Notes under the pieces: generated by a model
Seen by the model: the letters and a program-made list of their open reading frames with translations, nothing else
Told to the model about the DNA's origin: nothing
Databases searched by the model: none
From: Actinopolymorpha cephalotaxi
Lineage (GTDB): Bacteria; Actinomycetota; Actinomycetes; Propionibacteriales; Actinopolymorphaceae
Assembly (NCBI RefSeq): GCF_013408535.1
Contig: NZ_JACBZA010000001.1
Coordinates: forward strand, 744,001-808,000
Reading direction: 5' to 3'
Length of the DNA: 64,000 nucleotides
Shown here: positions 53,268 through 62,634 of the stretch, piece by piece
How positions within the stretch are numbered: position 1 is the stretch's first letter
How the letters are laid out: every line of letters begins with the position of its first letter
Position numbers and translations under genes: made by a program

Positions 53268-56200
53268 TCAGGACCTGTCCTGGCCGAACACGTTGTCGAA
53301 CAGCGACGCCTGCTCGGTCTTGTGCACCGCACCCGAGCCGACGGCCGGTGCCGCCGAGGCGGGCCTGGCGGCGAGCCGGACGGACTGGCCGAGATGAGGG
53401 AAGAAGTTGAGCGCCATGTGCGGCCAGGCACCCTGGTTCGACGGCTCGTCCTGCGCCCACACCAGGTCGCTGGCCCCGTCGAACTTCGCCAGCTCCACCC
53501 GGAGCGCCTCGGCCGGCAGGGGGCTCAGCTGCTCCACCCGGACGATCGCGGTGCGCGGCTCCGCGCCCTCGCGCCGCTTGCGCTCGGCCAGCAGCTCCCA
53601 GGCGATCTTGCCCGAGCACATGACGACGCGTTCGACGTTGCCCGGATCCACGGTGTCGTCGCCGATCACCGGGAGGAACCGACCCTTGGTGAACTCCTCC
53701 GGCCGGCTGGTCGCCGCCTTGCTCCGCAGCATCGACTTCGGGGTGAAGACGATCATCGGCCGGTGCACCGCGCCCAGGCTGTGCCAGCGCAGCAGGTGGA
53801 AGTAGTTGACCGGGGAGGACGGCTGGGCGACGGTCATCGAGTCGTCGGAGGCGAGCTGCAGGAACCGCTCGATCCGGCCGGAGGAGTGGTCGGGCCCCTG
53901 GCCTTCGTATCCGTGCGGCAGCAGCAGCACGACACCGGACAGCTGGCCCCACTTGGCCTCACCGGCGGAGATGAACTCGTCGATGATGGTCTGGGCACCG
54001 TTGTGGAAGTCGCCGAACTGCGCCTCCCACAGCACCAGCGCGTCCGGCCGGGCCACGGAGTAGCCGTACTCGAAGCCCATCGCGGCGAACTCGCTGAGGA
54101 GGGAGTCGTAGATGTAGAACGGCCCCTGGTCCTCGTCGAGGTGCTGGAGCGGGCTCCACTCCTCGCCGGTGTGCCGGTCGACGATGGTGGCGAACCGCTG
54201 GACGAACGTGCCCCGCCGGCTGTCCTGCCCGGCCAGCCGGACCGGCCGGCCCGCCATCAGCAGGGAGCCGAACGCGATGATCTCCGCGGTCGCCCAGTCG
54301 ATCGGGCCGTCGGTGATGGCCGCCGCCCGGCGCTGCAGCTGCGGCAGCACCTTCGGGTGGACGGTGAACCCCTCCGGCGTCGACACGTGCGCGTCCGCGA
54401 TCCGCTTCAGCGTCTCCAGCGACACCGAGGTGTCGGCCTCGGCGGCCGGCTTCCCGGGGTAGTCCGGGGCGGTGAGGTAGTCGTCGGACGGCGCGTTCTT
54501 GGCGGCCCGCACCTCGGCGAACACCCGCTCCAGGCGTTCCTGGTAGTCGCGGAGGGCCTGCTCGGCCTCCTCGACGGAGATGTCGCCGCGCCCGATCAGA
54601 GCCTCGGTGTAGAGCTTGCGGACCGAGCGCTTGCCCTCGATCAGGTCGTACATCTTCGGCTGGGTGAACGACGGGTCGTCGGTCTCGTTGTGGCCCCGGC
54701 GGCGGTAGGAGATGACGTCGATCACGACGTCCTTGTGGAACGTCTGGCGGTACTCGAACGCCAGCCGGGCCACCCGGATGCACGCCTCGGGGTCGTCGCC
54801 GTTGACGTGGAAGATCGGCGCCTGGATCATCCGCGCGACGTCGGTGCAGTAGGTCGAGGAACGCGACGCCGTGGGCGAGGTGGTGAAGCCGACCTGGTTG
54901 TTGACGATCACGTGGATCGTCCCGCCGGTGCGGTAACCGCGCAGCTGGGAGAGGTTGAGCGTCTCCGCCACCACGCCCTGGCCGGCGAACGCCGCGTCAC
55001 CGTGCACGAGCACCGGAAGGACCGGGAACTCCAGGCCGCGGTTGAGGAGGTCCTGCTTGGCCCGGGCGATGCCCTCCAGTACCGGGTCGACCGCCTCCAG
55101 GTGGGAGGGGTTCGCGGCCACCGACACCTTGATCTTGGCGCCGCTGTCCGCGGAGAACTCGCCCTCCGCGCCGAGGTGGTACTTCACGTCGCCGGAGCCC
55201 TGGATCGTCCGCGGGTCGATGTTGCCCTCGAACTCGCGGAAGATGTGCGCGGCCCGCTTGCCGGCGATGTTGGCCAGGACGTTGAGCCGGCCGCGGTGGG
55301 CCATTCCGATCGTGACCTCGTCCAGGCCCGCCATCGCGGCCTGCTCGCACACCTCGTCCAGCAGCGCGATCGTCGACTCGCCGCCCTCGAGGCTGAACCG
55401 CCGCTGGCCGACGTACTTCGTCTGCAGGAAGGTCTCGAACGCCTCGGCCTGGTTGAGCTTGGACAGGATGCGGAGCTGCTCCTGCTGCGGCAGCCGGTCC
55501 TGGGGACGCTCCACGCGGTCCTGGATCCAGCGCCGTTCGTCCGGCTCCTGCATGTGCATGTACTCGATGCCGACGGTGCGGGAGTAGGCGTCGCGCAGCA
55601 GCCCCAGAATGTGCCGCAGCATCATGAACCGCTTGCCGCCGCCGAAGCTGCCGGTGGCGAACTCGCGGTCGAGGTCCCACAGCGTCAGGCCGTGGGTCAC
55701 CACGTCGAGGTCCTCGTGCCGGCGGACCTTGTAGTCGAGCGGGTCGGTGTCGGCGATCAGGTGCCCGCGCACGCGGTAGGCGTGGATGAGCTCCAGCACC
55801 CGGGCCTGCTTGCCGATCTCGTCGTCGTGCGAGGTCGGGATGTCGGACACCCAGCGCACCGGCTCGTACGGGATCCGCAGCGCGGCGAAGATCTCGTCGT
55901 AGAAGTCCTCGTCGCCGAGCAGCAGCTGGTGCACCCGGCGGAGGAACTCACCGGACTGCGCGCCCTGGATCACCCGGTGGTCGTAGGTGGAGGTGAGCGT
56001 CATCACCTTGCTCACCGCGAGACGGTTCATCGTCTCCTCGGCGGCACCCTGGTAGGCGGCGGGGTACTCCATCGCGCCGACGCCGATGATCGCGCCCTGC
56101 CCGGCCATCAGCCGGGGGACCGAGTGGCTGGTGCCGATCGTGCCCGGGTTGGTGAGGCTGATCGAGGTGCCCCGGAAGTCCTCGACGGTGAGCTTGTTGT

Positions 56201-57089
56201 TCCGTGCGCGGCGTACGACGTCTTCGTACGCGCTCCAGAACGACGCGAAGTCGAGCGTCTCGGCGCCCTTGATGTTGGGGACCAGCAGCTGCCGGGTGCC
56301 GTCGGGCTTCTGGATGTCGATCGCCAGGCCGAGCGCCAGGTGCGGCGGCTTGACCAGGGTGGGCTTGCCGTCGACCTCGGTGAAGCCGTGGTTCATCTCC
56401 GGCATCGACCGGACCGCCTTGGCGATCGCGTAGCCGATGAGGTGGGTGAAGCTGACCTTGCCGCCGCGGGAGCGGGCGAGGTGGTTGTTGATGACGATGC
56501 GGTTGTCGATGAGCAGCTTCACCGGCACCTGACGCACGCTCGTCGCGGTCGGGACGGCCAGGCTCTCGTCCATGTTCTTGGCCGTACGGGCGGCGGCACC
56601 GCGCAGGGTGACGAGCTCCGGCTCGGCCGCCTTGGTCTCCGCCGCCGGGGCGGAGGGCTTGCCGGCGACGGGCTTGGCAGCCGCCGGCTTGGCGGCGGCA
56701 GGCTTGGCAGGGGCCGCCTTGGCAGGGGCCTGCTTGGCGGGCGCGGGCTTCTCCGGCGCGGACTTTCCGGCAGGAGCGTTGCCCGGCGCGGACTTGGCGG
56801 GGGCCGCCTTCGCGGGAGCCGCCTTCGCGGGAGCCGCCTTCGCGGGTGCGGCCGAGGTGCCGTTCGTCCCGGACGCGCCACCGGACCCCTTGGCCTTGGC
56901 CGAGCCACCATCCGTGCCCGCGTCGGCGCCACTGCCGTTGCGGTCGGGCTGGTAGTCGCGGAAGAAGGCCAGCCAGGCCTTGTCCACGGAGTCAGGGTCG
57001 TTCAGGTAGCGCTGGTACATCTCGTCGACGAGCCACTCGTTCGTCCCGAACTGGGACAGCGGGTCGTTGTGCGAGGACTGGGACGCCAC
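53268..57089 (-). CDS. kgd: Multifunctional 2-oxoglutarate dehydrogenase/decarboxylase (Kgd/OdhA)
   Basis: 1273 residues, the actinobacterial E1-E2 fusion form. N-terminal [32 protein letters not shown], then a long Ala/Pro/Lys-rich linker (residues about 70-145, many PAKAA units encoded by 15-base repeats around 56800-56850). An E2-like acyltransferase domain follows, then the ThDP-dependent E1 ([44 protein letters not shown]). It serves the TCA cycle at 2-oxoglutarate, controlled by a GarA-like FHA protein in other actinomycetes. The linker is longer and more repetitive than usual. Confidence 0.96.
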   Translation of the reverse strand: MASQSSHNDPLSQFGTNEWLVDEMYQRYLNDPDSVDKAWLAFFRDYQPDRNGSGADAGTDGGSAKAKGSGGASGTNGTSAAPAKAAPAKAAPAKAAPAKSAPGNAPAGKSAPEKPAPAKQAPAKAAPAKPAAAKPAAAKPVAGKPSAPAAETKAAEPELVTLRGAAARTAKNMDESLAVPTATSVRQVPVKLLIDNRIVINNHLARSRGGKVSFTHLIGYAIAKAVRSMPEMNHGFTEVDGKPTLVKPPHLALGLAIDIQKPDGTRQLLVPNIKGAETLDFASFWSAYEDVVRRARNNKLTVEDFRGTSISLTNPGTIGTSHSVPRLMAGQGAIIGVGAMEYPAAYQGAAEETMNRLAVSKVMTLTSTYDHRVIQGAQSGEFLRRVHQLLLGDEDFYDEIFAALRIPYEPVRWVSDIPTSHDDEIGKQARVLELIHAYRVRGHLIADTDPLDYKVRRHEDLDVVTHGLTLWDLDREFATGSFGGGKRFMMLRHILGLLRDAYSRTVGIEYMHMQEPDERRWIQDRVERPQDRLPQQEQLRILSKLNQAEAFETFLQTKYVGQRRFSLEGGESTIALLDEVCEQAAMAGLDEVTIGMAHRGRLNVLANIAGKRAAHIFREFEGNIDPRTIQGSGDVKYHLGAEGEFSADSGAKIKVSVAANPSHLEAVDPVLEGIARAKQDLLNRGLEFPVLPVLVHGDAAFAGQGVVAETLNLSQLRGYRTGGTIHVIVNNQVGFTTSPTASRSSTYCTDVARMIQAPIFHVNGDDPEACIRVARLAFEYRQTFHKDVVIDVISYRRRGHNETDDPSFTQPKMYDLIEGKRSVRKLYTEALIGRGDISVEEAEQALRDYQERLERVFAEVRAAKNAPSDDYLTAPDYPGKPAAEADTSVSLETLKRIADAHVSTPEGFTVHPKVLPQLQRRAAAITDGPIDWATAEIIAFGSLLMAGRPVRLAGQDSRRGTFVQRFATIVDRHTGEEWSPLQHLDEDQGPFYIYDSLLSEFAAMGFEYGYSVARPDALVLWEAQFGDFHNGAQTIIDEFISAGEAKWGQLSGVVLLLPHGYEGQGPDHSSGRIERFLQLASDDSMTVAQPSSPVNYFHLLRWHSLGAVHRPMIVFTPKSMLRSKAATSRPEEFTKGRFLPVIGDDTVDPGNVERVVMCSGKIAWELLAERKRREGAEPRTAIVRVEQLSPLPAEALRVELAKFDGASDLVWAQDEPSNQGAWPHMALNFFPHLGQSVRLAARPASAAPAVGSGAVHKTEQASLFDNVFGQDRS

Positions 57090-57221
57090 GGCGTTGATCG
57101 CCTCTTCCGCTCACCATGATCGTTTGGACCGATTGTTCGGCTTCCGGGAACCAAGCCTAGTCGCCGACTTCAACTCCGTTGGTCCCGGAGCAGTGGTTTT
57201 GGTTACGAGCCGGACCGCGGG

Positions 57222-57261
57222 CGACGACACCGTGTGGGCAGCCGCCCACACGGTGTCGTCG
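57222..57261. terminator. Perfect 18-bp hairpin between the 57281 gene and kgd
   Basis: Arms 57222-57239 and 57244-57261 pair perfectly around a 4-base loop. It lies 20 bases past the 57281 stop on the minus strand and 133 bases before the kgd start. No U-run follows, so it is a U-poor terminator candidate. Confidence 0.65.
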
Positions 57262-57280
57262 AAGCCGGTTTCGGCCCTGG

Positions 57281-58708
57281 TCAGCGGCGGTCCTCGGGAA
57301 GTTCCGAGGCCGCCAGGACAGACCGGAACAAGCTGCGGTAACGGCGCATGATCGACAGTAGCTCGTCGGTGCCGAGATCGGCGTCGTCGCGCCAGTCGCG
57401 CTCGATCCGCTCCCGGTGCTCGGTGAACGTCGAGGTGACGAACACCATGGCCTCACCGACCAGCAGGCCGGCCTCGTGCGCGGCGTCGCGCGGGTCGTCC
57501 AGGAGCTTGGCCTGGGCGTCCAGCCACCGCTGCTGGAGATCGTCGATCCGGCGCCGGTGTTCGGCGTCGTCCCGCTCCGCATGGCCGTTCACCGAGTCGT
57601 CCGGGCCGGCGCCGTCGCCTGCGAGCCCCTCGTCCGAACCGATGCCGCTGGGCAGCGCGTCGTCCCGGTCGGTTCCGGCGCGGTCGCCGAACTGCCGGTC
57701 CGACTCGTCCGAGCCGTACGAGTGGTTCGGAACGTCCGAAGTGTCCGGAAGAGCCGGGACATCTGGGCCATCGGAGCTGTCCGGGCCGTCCTGGCGGTCA
57801 CGGCCCGGCTTCGAGTCCGCGACCGCGGAGCTGTGGTCTCCGGCCGGCCGGGCCCAGCTGTCCCGCTCGCGTCCGGTTGTTTCGGGCGAGTCGGCCCGGC
57901 CGGTGAACGGGCGCTCGGTCACCTCGTCCACTGCTGCCTCCTGTTCGCGGTCCGCCGGTGCGTGGCCCTGCGGCTCGCCGAGCCCGGTGTCGGGCCGGTC
58001 GGTGTCCGGTCGGTCCGGGTCGGGTCGGCTCACGTCGGCCGGCCCGGTCTCGGGACGCTCGGCGTCGGTTCGTTCGGTCTCGCGGTGCTCGGCGTCGTCC
58101 GGCCCGGTTTCGGGCCGCTCGGCGTCGTGCCGCCCGAACGCGCCACCGCCGGGAGCCTGCGGCGGCTCACCGCCCCAGGCGGGCTCACCTACCGAGCCTG
58201 GCTGGGTGCGCCGGAACCCCGGCCGCTCGGATGCCTCCGCGTCGCCGCCTGCGGGGCGGAACGCACCGGGTGCCTGCGGGGACCGGCCCATCGAGCGAAC
58301 CCGATCCTGCGGCCCGGTGCGGAAGTCGCTGGGGGGAGTACGGAGTCCGCGCGGGTGGAACGCGGCATCGAAGTCGTCCGGCTGCCTGCCCTCGGCGCCG
58401 GCGACCCGGGATCCCTGCTGGTGCGGTCCGGGACCGAACGCCTGGCGCTCCTGGTCGTGGCCCGGCTCGGGCCGCCGGCCGTACTCGGGGGAGTGGTCCT
58501 GGCCGCCGCGGTCCTCTGGTCGCCGGTCCTCGGGGCGCTGGTCCTCCGGGTGCTCGTCACCCGAGCTCCCCTCCCGCGGCCCACCGTCGGGCGGGAACGG
58601 CTGGAACGCCTGGGTCTGGTCGTCGTACTGCTCGTTGTCCTCGCCCTCCTCAGGCGGCGAGGTGAGCCGCTCCAGCCATGACTTCCGGCCCTTCTGGACG
58701 TCCTTCAT
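57281..58708 (-). CDS. Disordered Arg/Asp/Pro-rich protein with a conserved-looking C-terminal helical domain
   Basis: 475 residues. Residues 1-385 are low-complexity and acidic/basic, with internal repeats around DAERPETGPDDAEHRETERT. The last 85 residues form a helical domain (DLQQRWLDAQAKLLDDPRDA, then SIMRRYRSLFRSVLAASELP) of a kind found at the end of many actinobacterial uncharacterised proteins. ATG at 58708 with GGGAGG about 8 nt upstream. No known function. It is divergent from the zinc-ribbon and membrane pair and may belong with it. Confidence 0.6.
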   Translation of the reverse strand: MKDVQKGRKSWLERLTSPPEEGEDNEQYDDQTQAFQPFPPDGGPREGSSGDEHPEDQRPEDRRPEDRGGQDHSPEYGRRPEPGHDQERQAFGPGPHQQGSRVAGAEGRQPDDFDAAFHPRGLRTPPSDFRTGPQDRVRSMGRSPQAPGAFRPAGGDAEASERPGFRRTQPGSVGEPAWGGEPPQAPGGGAFGRHDAERPETGPDDAEHRETERTDAERPETGPADVSRPDPDRPDTDRPDTGLGEPQGHAPADREQEAAVDEVTERPFTGRADSPETTGRERDSWARPAGDHSSAVADSKPGRDRQDGPDSSDGPDVPALPDTSDVPNHSYGSDESDRQFGDRAGTDRDDALPSGIGSDEGLAGDGAGPDDSVNGHAERDDAEHRRRIDDLQQRWLDAQAKLLDDPRDAAHEAGLLVGEAMVFVTSTFTEHRERIERDWRDDADLGTDELLSIMRRYRSLFRSVLAASELPEDRR

Positions 58709-59065
58709 CGAACGTTCCTCCCACCTGCGAAAAGCTGTTGGATTGCGAAGGTTTGACCGCTTGGTCCCGGGCAGCCTCGTGCACCTGTGACCCTCTGTCA
58801 AGCCGCCTCCGAGGCGCTCCCGAGCACCTGTCGGCGCGGTGTCCGACCCTGCTGTCACGGCGCCCGGCCGGGCCGTTCGGGACACTCGCGCGGATGCTTC
58901 GCAGCCCTCCCGGCGGGTCTCCCCGACAGGCCGGTCATACGTCTCGTGCGGGCCGAAATCGGGGTACCTTGTGCGAAAGTTCCTCGCCGTCGGGCCCTGG
59001 CGCTTCACCGGCCGGCCAGGCCGCCGCCACGGCCCGACGGCCGGCTTCGTCACGGGGTGAGGCGG
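58709..59065. other. Divergent intergenic region
   Basis: 357 bases between the 57281 gene (minus) and the 59066 gene (plus). An open frame from 58787 continues into the 59066 gene, but its upstream part is Arg/Pro-rich without family-like content. No confident promoter, RNA gene or repeat is recognised. Confidence 0.5.
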
Positions 59066-59914
59066 ATGAAGACCGGGGTGACCCACACGCCGGCGCGCGG
59101 CCGACCGGCCGGTCTGCCGCGCTCGCTCGTCCGGGGCACGGCAGACTCCGCTCGCAGCTCCGACCGCGAGTCCGCCCGCAAGCCGTGGGTCGGTCGTTCG
59201 TACGCGCATCTGGTTTTGCCCGTTCCGCACCTGGACGAGCGCCATCGCGAGCTCCTCGACCGGGCGGTACGCGGCCAGGCCGGCCGCGACACAGATCACG
59301 GAGATGACGGACACGACAGCGGCACCGGCGAGATCCGGCCCGGGCGGGGCGACCGCACCTGGCAGGTGGTCAACGCCGAGGCCGACGCCGAGCCCGGGCT
59401 GCCGGTGCTGCGCCGGCAGTGGAGGCATCCGGGCGGCGACTCGCTGCTGCTGGTGGTCCTCGGGTGGTACCCACTGGTGGTCACCGTGGGGCCGGAGCAG
59501 GCGGCGTCCATCCGGGCCCGCCGGGCGCTGCGCCGGGTGGTGGACGCCGCGCGGGCGGCCGGTGCGCGGACGTTGCCCGACGCTGACCTGTCGCGGGTGC
59601 TGGCGCAGAGCCGCGAACGCTGGGAACGCGCGGTCGCCCTCCGCCAGGTGATCGAGGAACGCCGTACCTGGCTGGAGTGCCGGCACTGCGGCGGCTGCGG
59701 CGAATGGTCGGCGTACGGCGTCCTCCACTGCTGCGGATGTGCGCGCAGGTTCGCTCCCGCCGACGACGCCGAGCGGGACGAGCGCGGCCGGGTCGCGGCG
59801 GAGGAGTCGGCCCGGGCCGAACGCGAGCTGGCCGAGCTGGGTTCGGGCGCCGGGTTGTTCGCCGACTGGCCGGCCAGGCCGGACGGCGGCGCCGACCGGG
59901 ACGCGGACCGGTGA
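59066..59914 (+). CDS. Uncharacterised protein with a C-terminal zinc ribbon
   Basis: 282 residues. A basic disordered N-terminus (about 60 residues), a compact alpha/beta middle including SLLLVVLGWYPLVVTVGPEQ, and a CRHCGGCGEW...LHCCGCARRF four-Cys cluster near residue 210. This could be a treble-clef or zinc-ribbon for protein or nucleic-acid contact. A charged coiled helix ends the protein. ATG at 59066 preceded by GGTGAGGCGG. Its stop overlaps the next gene (GTGA), so the two act together. Confidence 0.55.
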   Translation: MKTGVTHTPARGRPAGLPRSLVRGTADSARSSDRESARKPWVGRSYAHLVLPVPHLDERHRELLDRAVRGQAGRDTDHGDDGHDSGTGEIRPGRGDRTWQVVNAEADAEPGLPVLRRQWRHPGGDSLLLVVLGWYPLVVTVGPEQAASIRARRALRRVVDAARAAGARTLPDADLSRVLAQSRERWERAVALRQVIEERRTWLECRHCGGCGEWSAYGVLHCCGCARRFAPADDAERDERGRVAAEESARAERELAELGSGAGLFADWPARPDGGADRDADR

Positions 59915-62211
59915 TCGGCGAGCGGTGGGGCTGGGAGCTGCGGGCACCCGAGGTGGCCCCGCCGCGGCCGTTCGCCGACCAGCCGCCCGGACTCCCGCCC
60001 GCCGACGCGCCGTGGCTGACCAGGCTGGCCGGTCGCCGCGACCGCACCCCGCTGGGCTGGTGGTCGCACGTACGCCGGGTCTGCGGGCTCGCCCTGTGCG
60101 GCGGTGCGACCTGGATGTCCACGGCGCTGTCCGGCGACGTCGGGCACTGGACGACCGGGACGCTCGGCGTGGGTACGGCAGTCGTCGGCTACTTCACCGT
60201 CCGGCCGCTCGCCCTGCCGTGGTGGAGCGACCTGCGCTACCGCCGCTGGCGGCGGACCGTACTCGCCGACCAGGGTCCGGTGCTCGCCCAGACCCGCGAC
60301 TGGGCACGCCGGCGGGCAGAACACGAACGCGTCCGCTCGGCCGCCGAACGCCCCCAGCGCTGGGAGCCGGTGCGTCCGGTGACCACGCATCGCGTCGACG
60401 TCTACGGCGGTGATCCCGAGGGCGCGGGCGCGTTGCTGCTGAGCGTGGCGGGTTCGCTGCTGGACACCGGTGCCCAGATCACGGTGGTGGACCTGTCCCA
60501 GGACGGGATCTCCCACCCGGTGACCCGGCGGGCGCGCGAGGATCGCCGGGAGGTCGAGGAGGTTCTGCTTCCCGACGGCCTGGCCGCGCTCGACCTGCTC
60601 GCCGGACTGTCCGCGGAGGACGTCGGCGGGGTGGTCGCGGAGGCGGTGCACGTGACCGAACGCGAACGCGGCCCGGGCGGTGACCGCACCCTGGACGCCA
60701 CGCTGATCGAGCAGGTCTGCGGCTGCCTGCGCGGCCCGCTGACCTTCACCCGGCTGCACGCGTCGGTCCGCGTGGTCGCCTACCAGGAGGCGTGCCCGCA
60801 GGACCTGACGCGGGAGGAGTACGACCGGCTGGCCGGCCTGCTGGGCGAGGGCGCCCGGCGGTCCACCGAGGCCCGGTTGTTCCGGCTGGCCGCGGCGTTG
60901 CGGCGGCTCGCGGCGCTGGAGTCCGAATCCCGGGCGGAGTCGTCGCCCGGCGCGGCCGCAGCTCCCGCCCTGAAGGTCTGGGAGCTGTCCGAACGCGTCG
61001 GCGACCTCGCCGGCGACCTGCTCGCCCACGTGGTGTTCCAGGTGCTGCTGTACCGCCTGCGTGCCGAGCGTGGTGAGGAGGAAGGTGACACGTGGTCCGG
61101 CCAGGTGGTGGCGCTGGTCGGCGCGGACCGGTTCCGTCGTACGCACCTCGAACGCCTGGACCGGCTCGCCCGCCGCCGTGGTGTCCGCCTCGTGCTGCTC
61201 TTCCGGCACCTGCGCGAGGACGCGGTGGAGGTGCTCGGCGGCGGCGAGGCGGTGATGTTCCTGCGGCTCGGCAACGCGCGGGAGGCCGAGCAGGCAGCGG
61301 CGTTCATCGGCCGCGACCACCGGCTGGTGCTGAGCCAGTTCACGGTGTCGCGCAGCGCCGCCCTGGCCACCACGATCGGCACGTCCCGGGCCGACAGCGT
61401 GAGCGACCAGCAGGCGAAGACGAGCGGAAAGCAGTGGTCGCGCAGCCGGGAGTACCACTACGGCGCGCTGATGGACTTCCCGCACGACTCCGGCGCCCGC
61501 ACCAGGATGGATCAGTCGTCGACCTCGACCGGACGGAGCACGTCGGCGACCACCGGAACCACCCGCTCCGAACAGTCCGCCACCACCGAGGGCCAGGCGA
61601 TGGGCTACCAGCGGGTGTACGAGTTCAGCGTGGAGCCCGCGTTCCTGCAGGCGCTGTCGCCGACGGCGTTCGTGCTCGTCGACCCCCGTGACCCGGGCAG
61701 CCCGCGGCTGGGCGACTGCGGACCCGAGCTCTCCCAGGAACAACGCGACGCCACGACCTCCCTTCGCCGGCCGGACTTCGGGGTGGACGAGATCGGTACG
61801 CGGGTCGGTGAGGAGCTTCGCGCGCGGCTGGCCCGCTCGACGGGGCTGCCGGACGTGGCGGCGTTCGCCGGCCGCGAGGCGCCGGAGCCGCCCGGTCTGC
61901 CGCGTGGCCCGGCCGGTCCGGGCGCCATCGGCGACGAGCCGCCCCCCTTTGTCGAACCTGTCGTACGCGACGACCTGGCCCGCGACGCCTCGGTGCGCGA
62001 CGATCTCTCGTTCGGCGACGGGCCGGCGGTCGGCGAGGACGTGTCGCGCGACGAGCCGGCGTACGGCGACGACCCCGCGGACGAGGGTCGCCGAGCGGAC
62101 GAAGAACACGAGGTGCGGGACGAGTACGCACCGCGCGAGGGTCACCTGCCGCGTGAGCGCTGGGAGGGGATGTTCCGGCGCCGGCCGGACCGGGACGATC
62201 GCCCTGACTGA
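59911..62211 (+). CDS. Large uncharacterised membrane protein, TraG/VirB4-like resemblance with a degenerate P-loop
   Basis: 766 residues. One or two membrane segments near residues 55-100 (RRVCGLALCGGATWMS, LGVGTAVVGYFTVRPLAL). A nucleotide-binding-like core starts VDVYGGDPEGAGALLLSVAG, where a Walker A GKS/T is expected but missing, then ITVVDLSQDG. A later alpha/beta block (VRLVLLFRHL, GEAVMFLRLGNAREAEQAAA) resembles conjugative coupling or VirB4-type ATPases by pattern only. A Ser/Thr-rich loop near residue 530 and an acidic Asp/Arg tail follow. GTG start overlapping the zinc-ribbon gene. No relaxase or pilus gene is nearby. Confidence 0.5.
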   Translation: MIGERWGWELRAPEVAPPRPFADQPPGLPPADAPWLTRLAGRRDRTPLGWWSHVRRVCGLALCGGATWMSTALSGDVGHWTTGTLGVGTAVVGYFTVRPLALPWWSDLRYRRWRRTVLADQGPVLAQTRDWARRRAEHERVRSAAERPQRWEPVRPVTTHRVDVYGGDPEGAGALLLSVAGSLLDTGAQITVVDLSQDGISHPVTRRAREDRREVEEVLLPDGLAALDLLAGLSAEDVGGVVAEAVHVTERERGPGGDRTLDATLIEQVCGCLRGPLTFTRLHASVRVVAYQEACPQDLTREEYDRLAGLLGEGARRSTEARLFRLAAALRRLAALESESRAESSPGAAAAPALKVWELSERVGDLAGDLLAHVVFQVLLYRLRAERGEEEGDTWSGQVVALVGADRFRRTHLERLDRLARRRGVRLVLLFRHLREDAVEVLGGGEAVMFLRLGNAREAEQAAAFIGRDHRLVLSQFTVSRSAALATTIGTSRADSVSDQQAKTSGKQWSRSREYHYGALMDFPHDSGARTRMDQSSTSTGRSTSATTGTTRSEQSATTEGQAMGYQRVYEFSVEPAFLQALSPTAFVLVDPRDPGSPRLGDCGPELSQEQRDATTSLRRPDFGVDEIGTRVGEELRARLARSTGLPDVAAFAGREAPEPPGLPRGPAGPGAIGDEPPPFVEPVVRDDLARDASVRDDLSFGDGPAVGEDVSRDEPAYGDDPADEGRRADEEHEVRDEYAPREGHLPRERWEGMFRRRPDRDDRPD

Positions 62212-62634
62212 GGCTCCTTCTTACGGCCTCACAGGTGCGCGAATTCCTGACGACGCACGTTTCCTCGTCCGGACGGGAATTCCACACCTGCGCATTTGGT
62301 AGGGCGCATTCCATCGGGGTTCGACACAAGAGCCGTACGGATTCCCAAGCGAGTTTCGTCCGGTTCCACTGCTGCCGCATCGCCTGAAGATCGCCTTGTG
62401 CACAAGGGGTTGAAGATGACCGGAAGTCCCGTTCCCGGTCGGCCCCGAATTGTCATCGCATGTCCTTTGCCGAACTATTGGTGATCGTCATTCCGGCTGG
62501 GTCCAGCGCCGGGAAACAATGTGAAAAAGGCCCGCGACCCGGCGGTCGCGGGCCATAGTCGAAGAAGGTTCGCCCGGCTGCCACCCCGCACTGTGTGGCG
62601 GGCGCTGCGTCCCCAGGGGCGGAAGGGGAGGGGA
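62212..62634. other. Non-coding region with several inverted repeats
   Basis: 423 bases, AT-richer, without a convincing gene. It contains an imperfect dyad CAGGTG...GAATTCC / GGAATTCC...CACCTG (62232-62290), a perfect 14-bp palindrome CCTTGTGCACAAGG (62394-62407) and the hairpin at 62524-62554. It separates the 59911 gene from the regulator gene. Confidence 0.65.
62524..62554 (-). terminator. Intrinsic terminator pointing to the minus strand
   Basis: An 11-bp GC stem (62529-62539 with 62544-62554) is followed on the minus strand by TTTTTCAC. On the plus strand it would end nothing obvious and has no T-run. No minus-strand gene precedes it in the window; a convergent or unannotated transcript is possible, or simple bidirectional use. 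Confidence 0.6.

Noticed and set aside
53073-57119. 1348-codon plus-strand frame
   Set aside because: Antisense shadow of kgd with no domain pattern.
59296-62145. 949-codon minus-strand frame
   Set aside because: Antisense to the zinc-ribbon and membrane pair, which have ribosome sites and coupled stops.
59911-62211. Calling the membrane protein a conjugative coupling ATPase
   Set aside because: Walker A is missing and no transfer genes are near; only a loose resemblance is reported.
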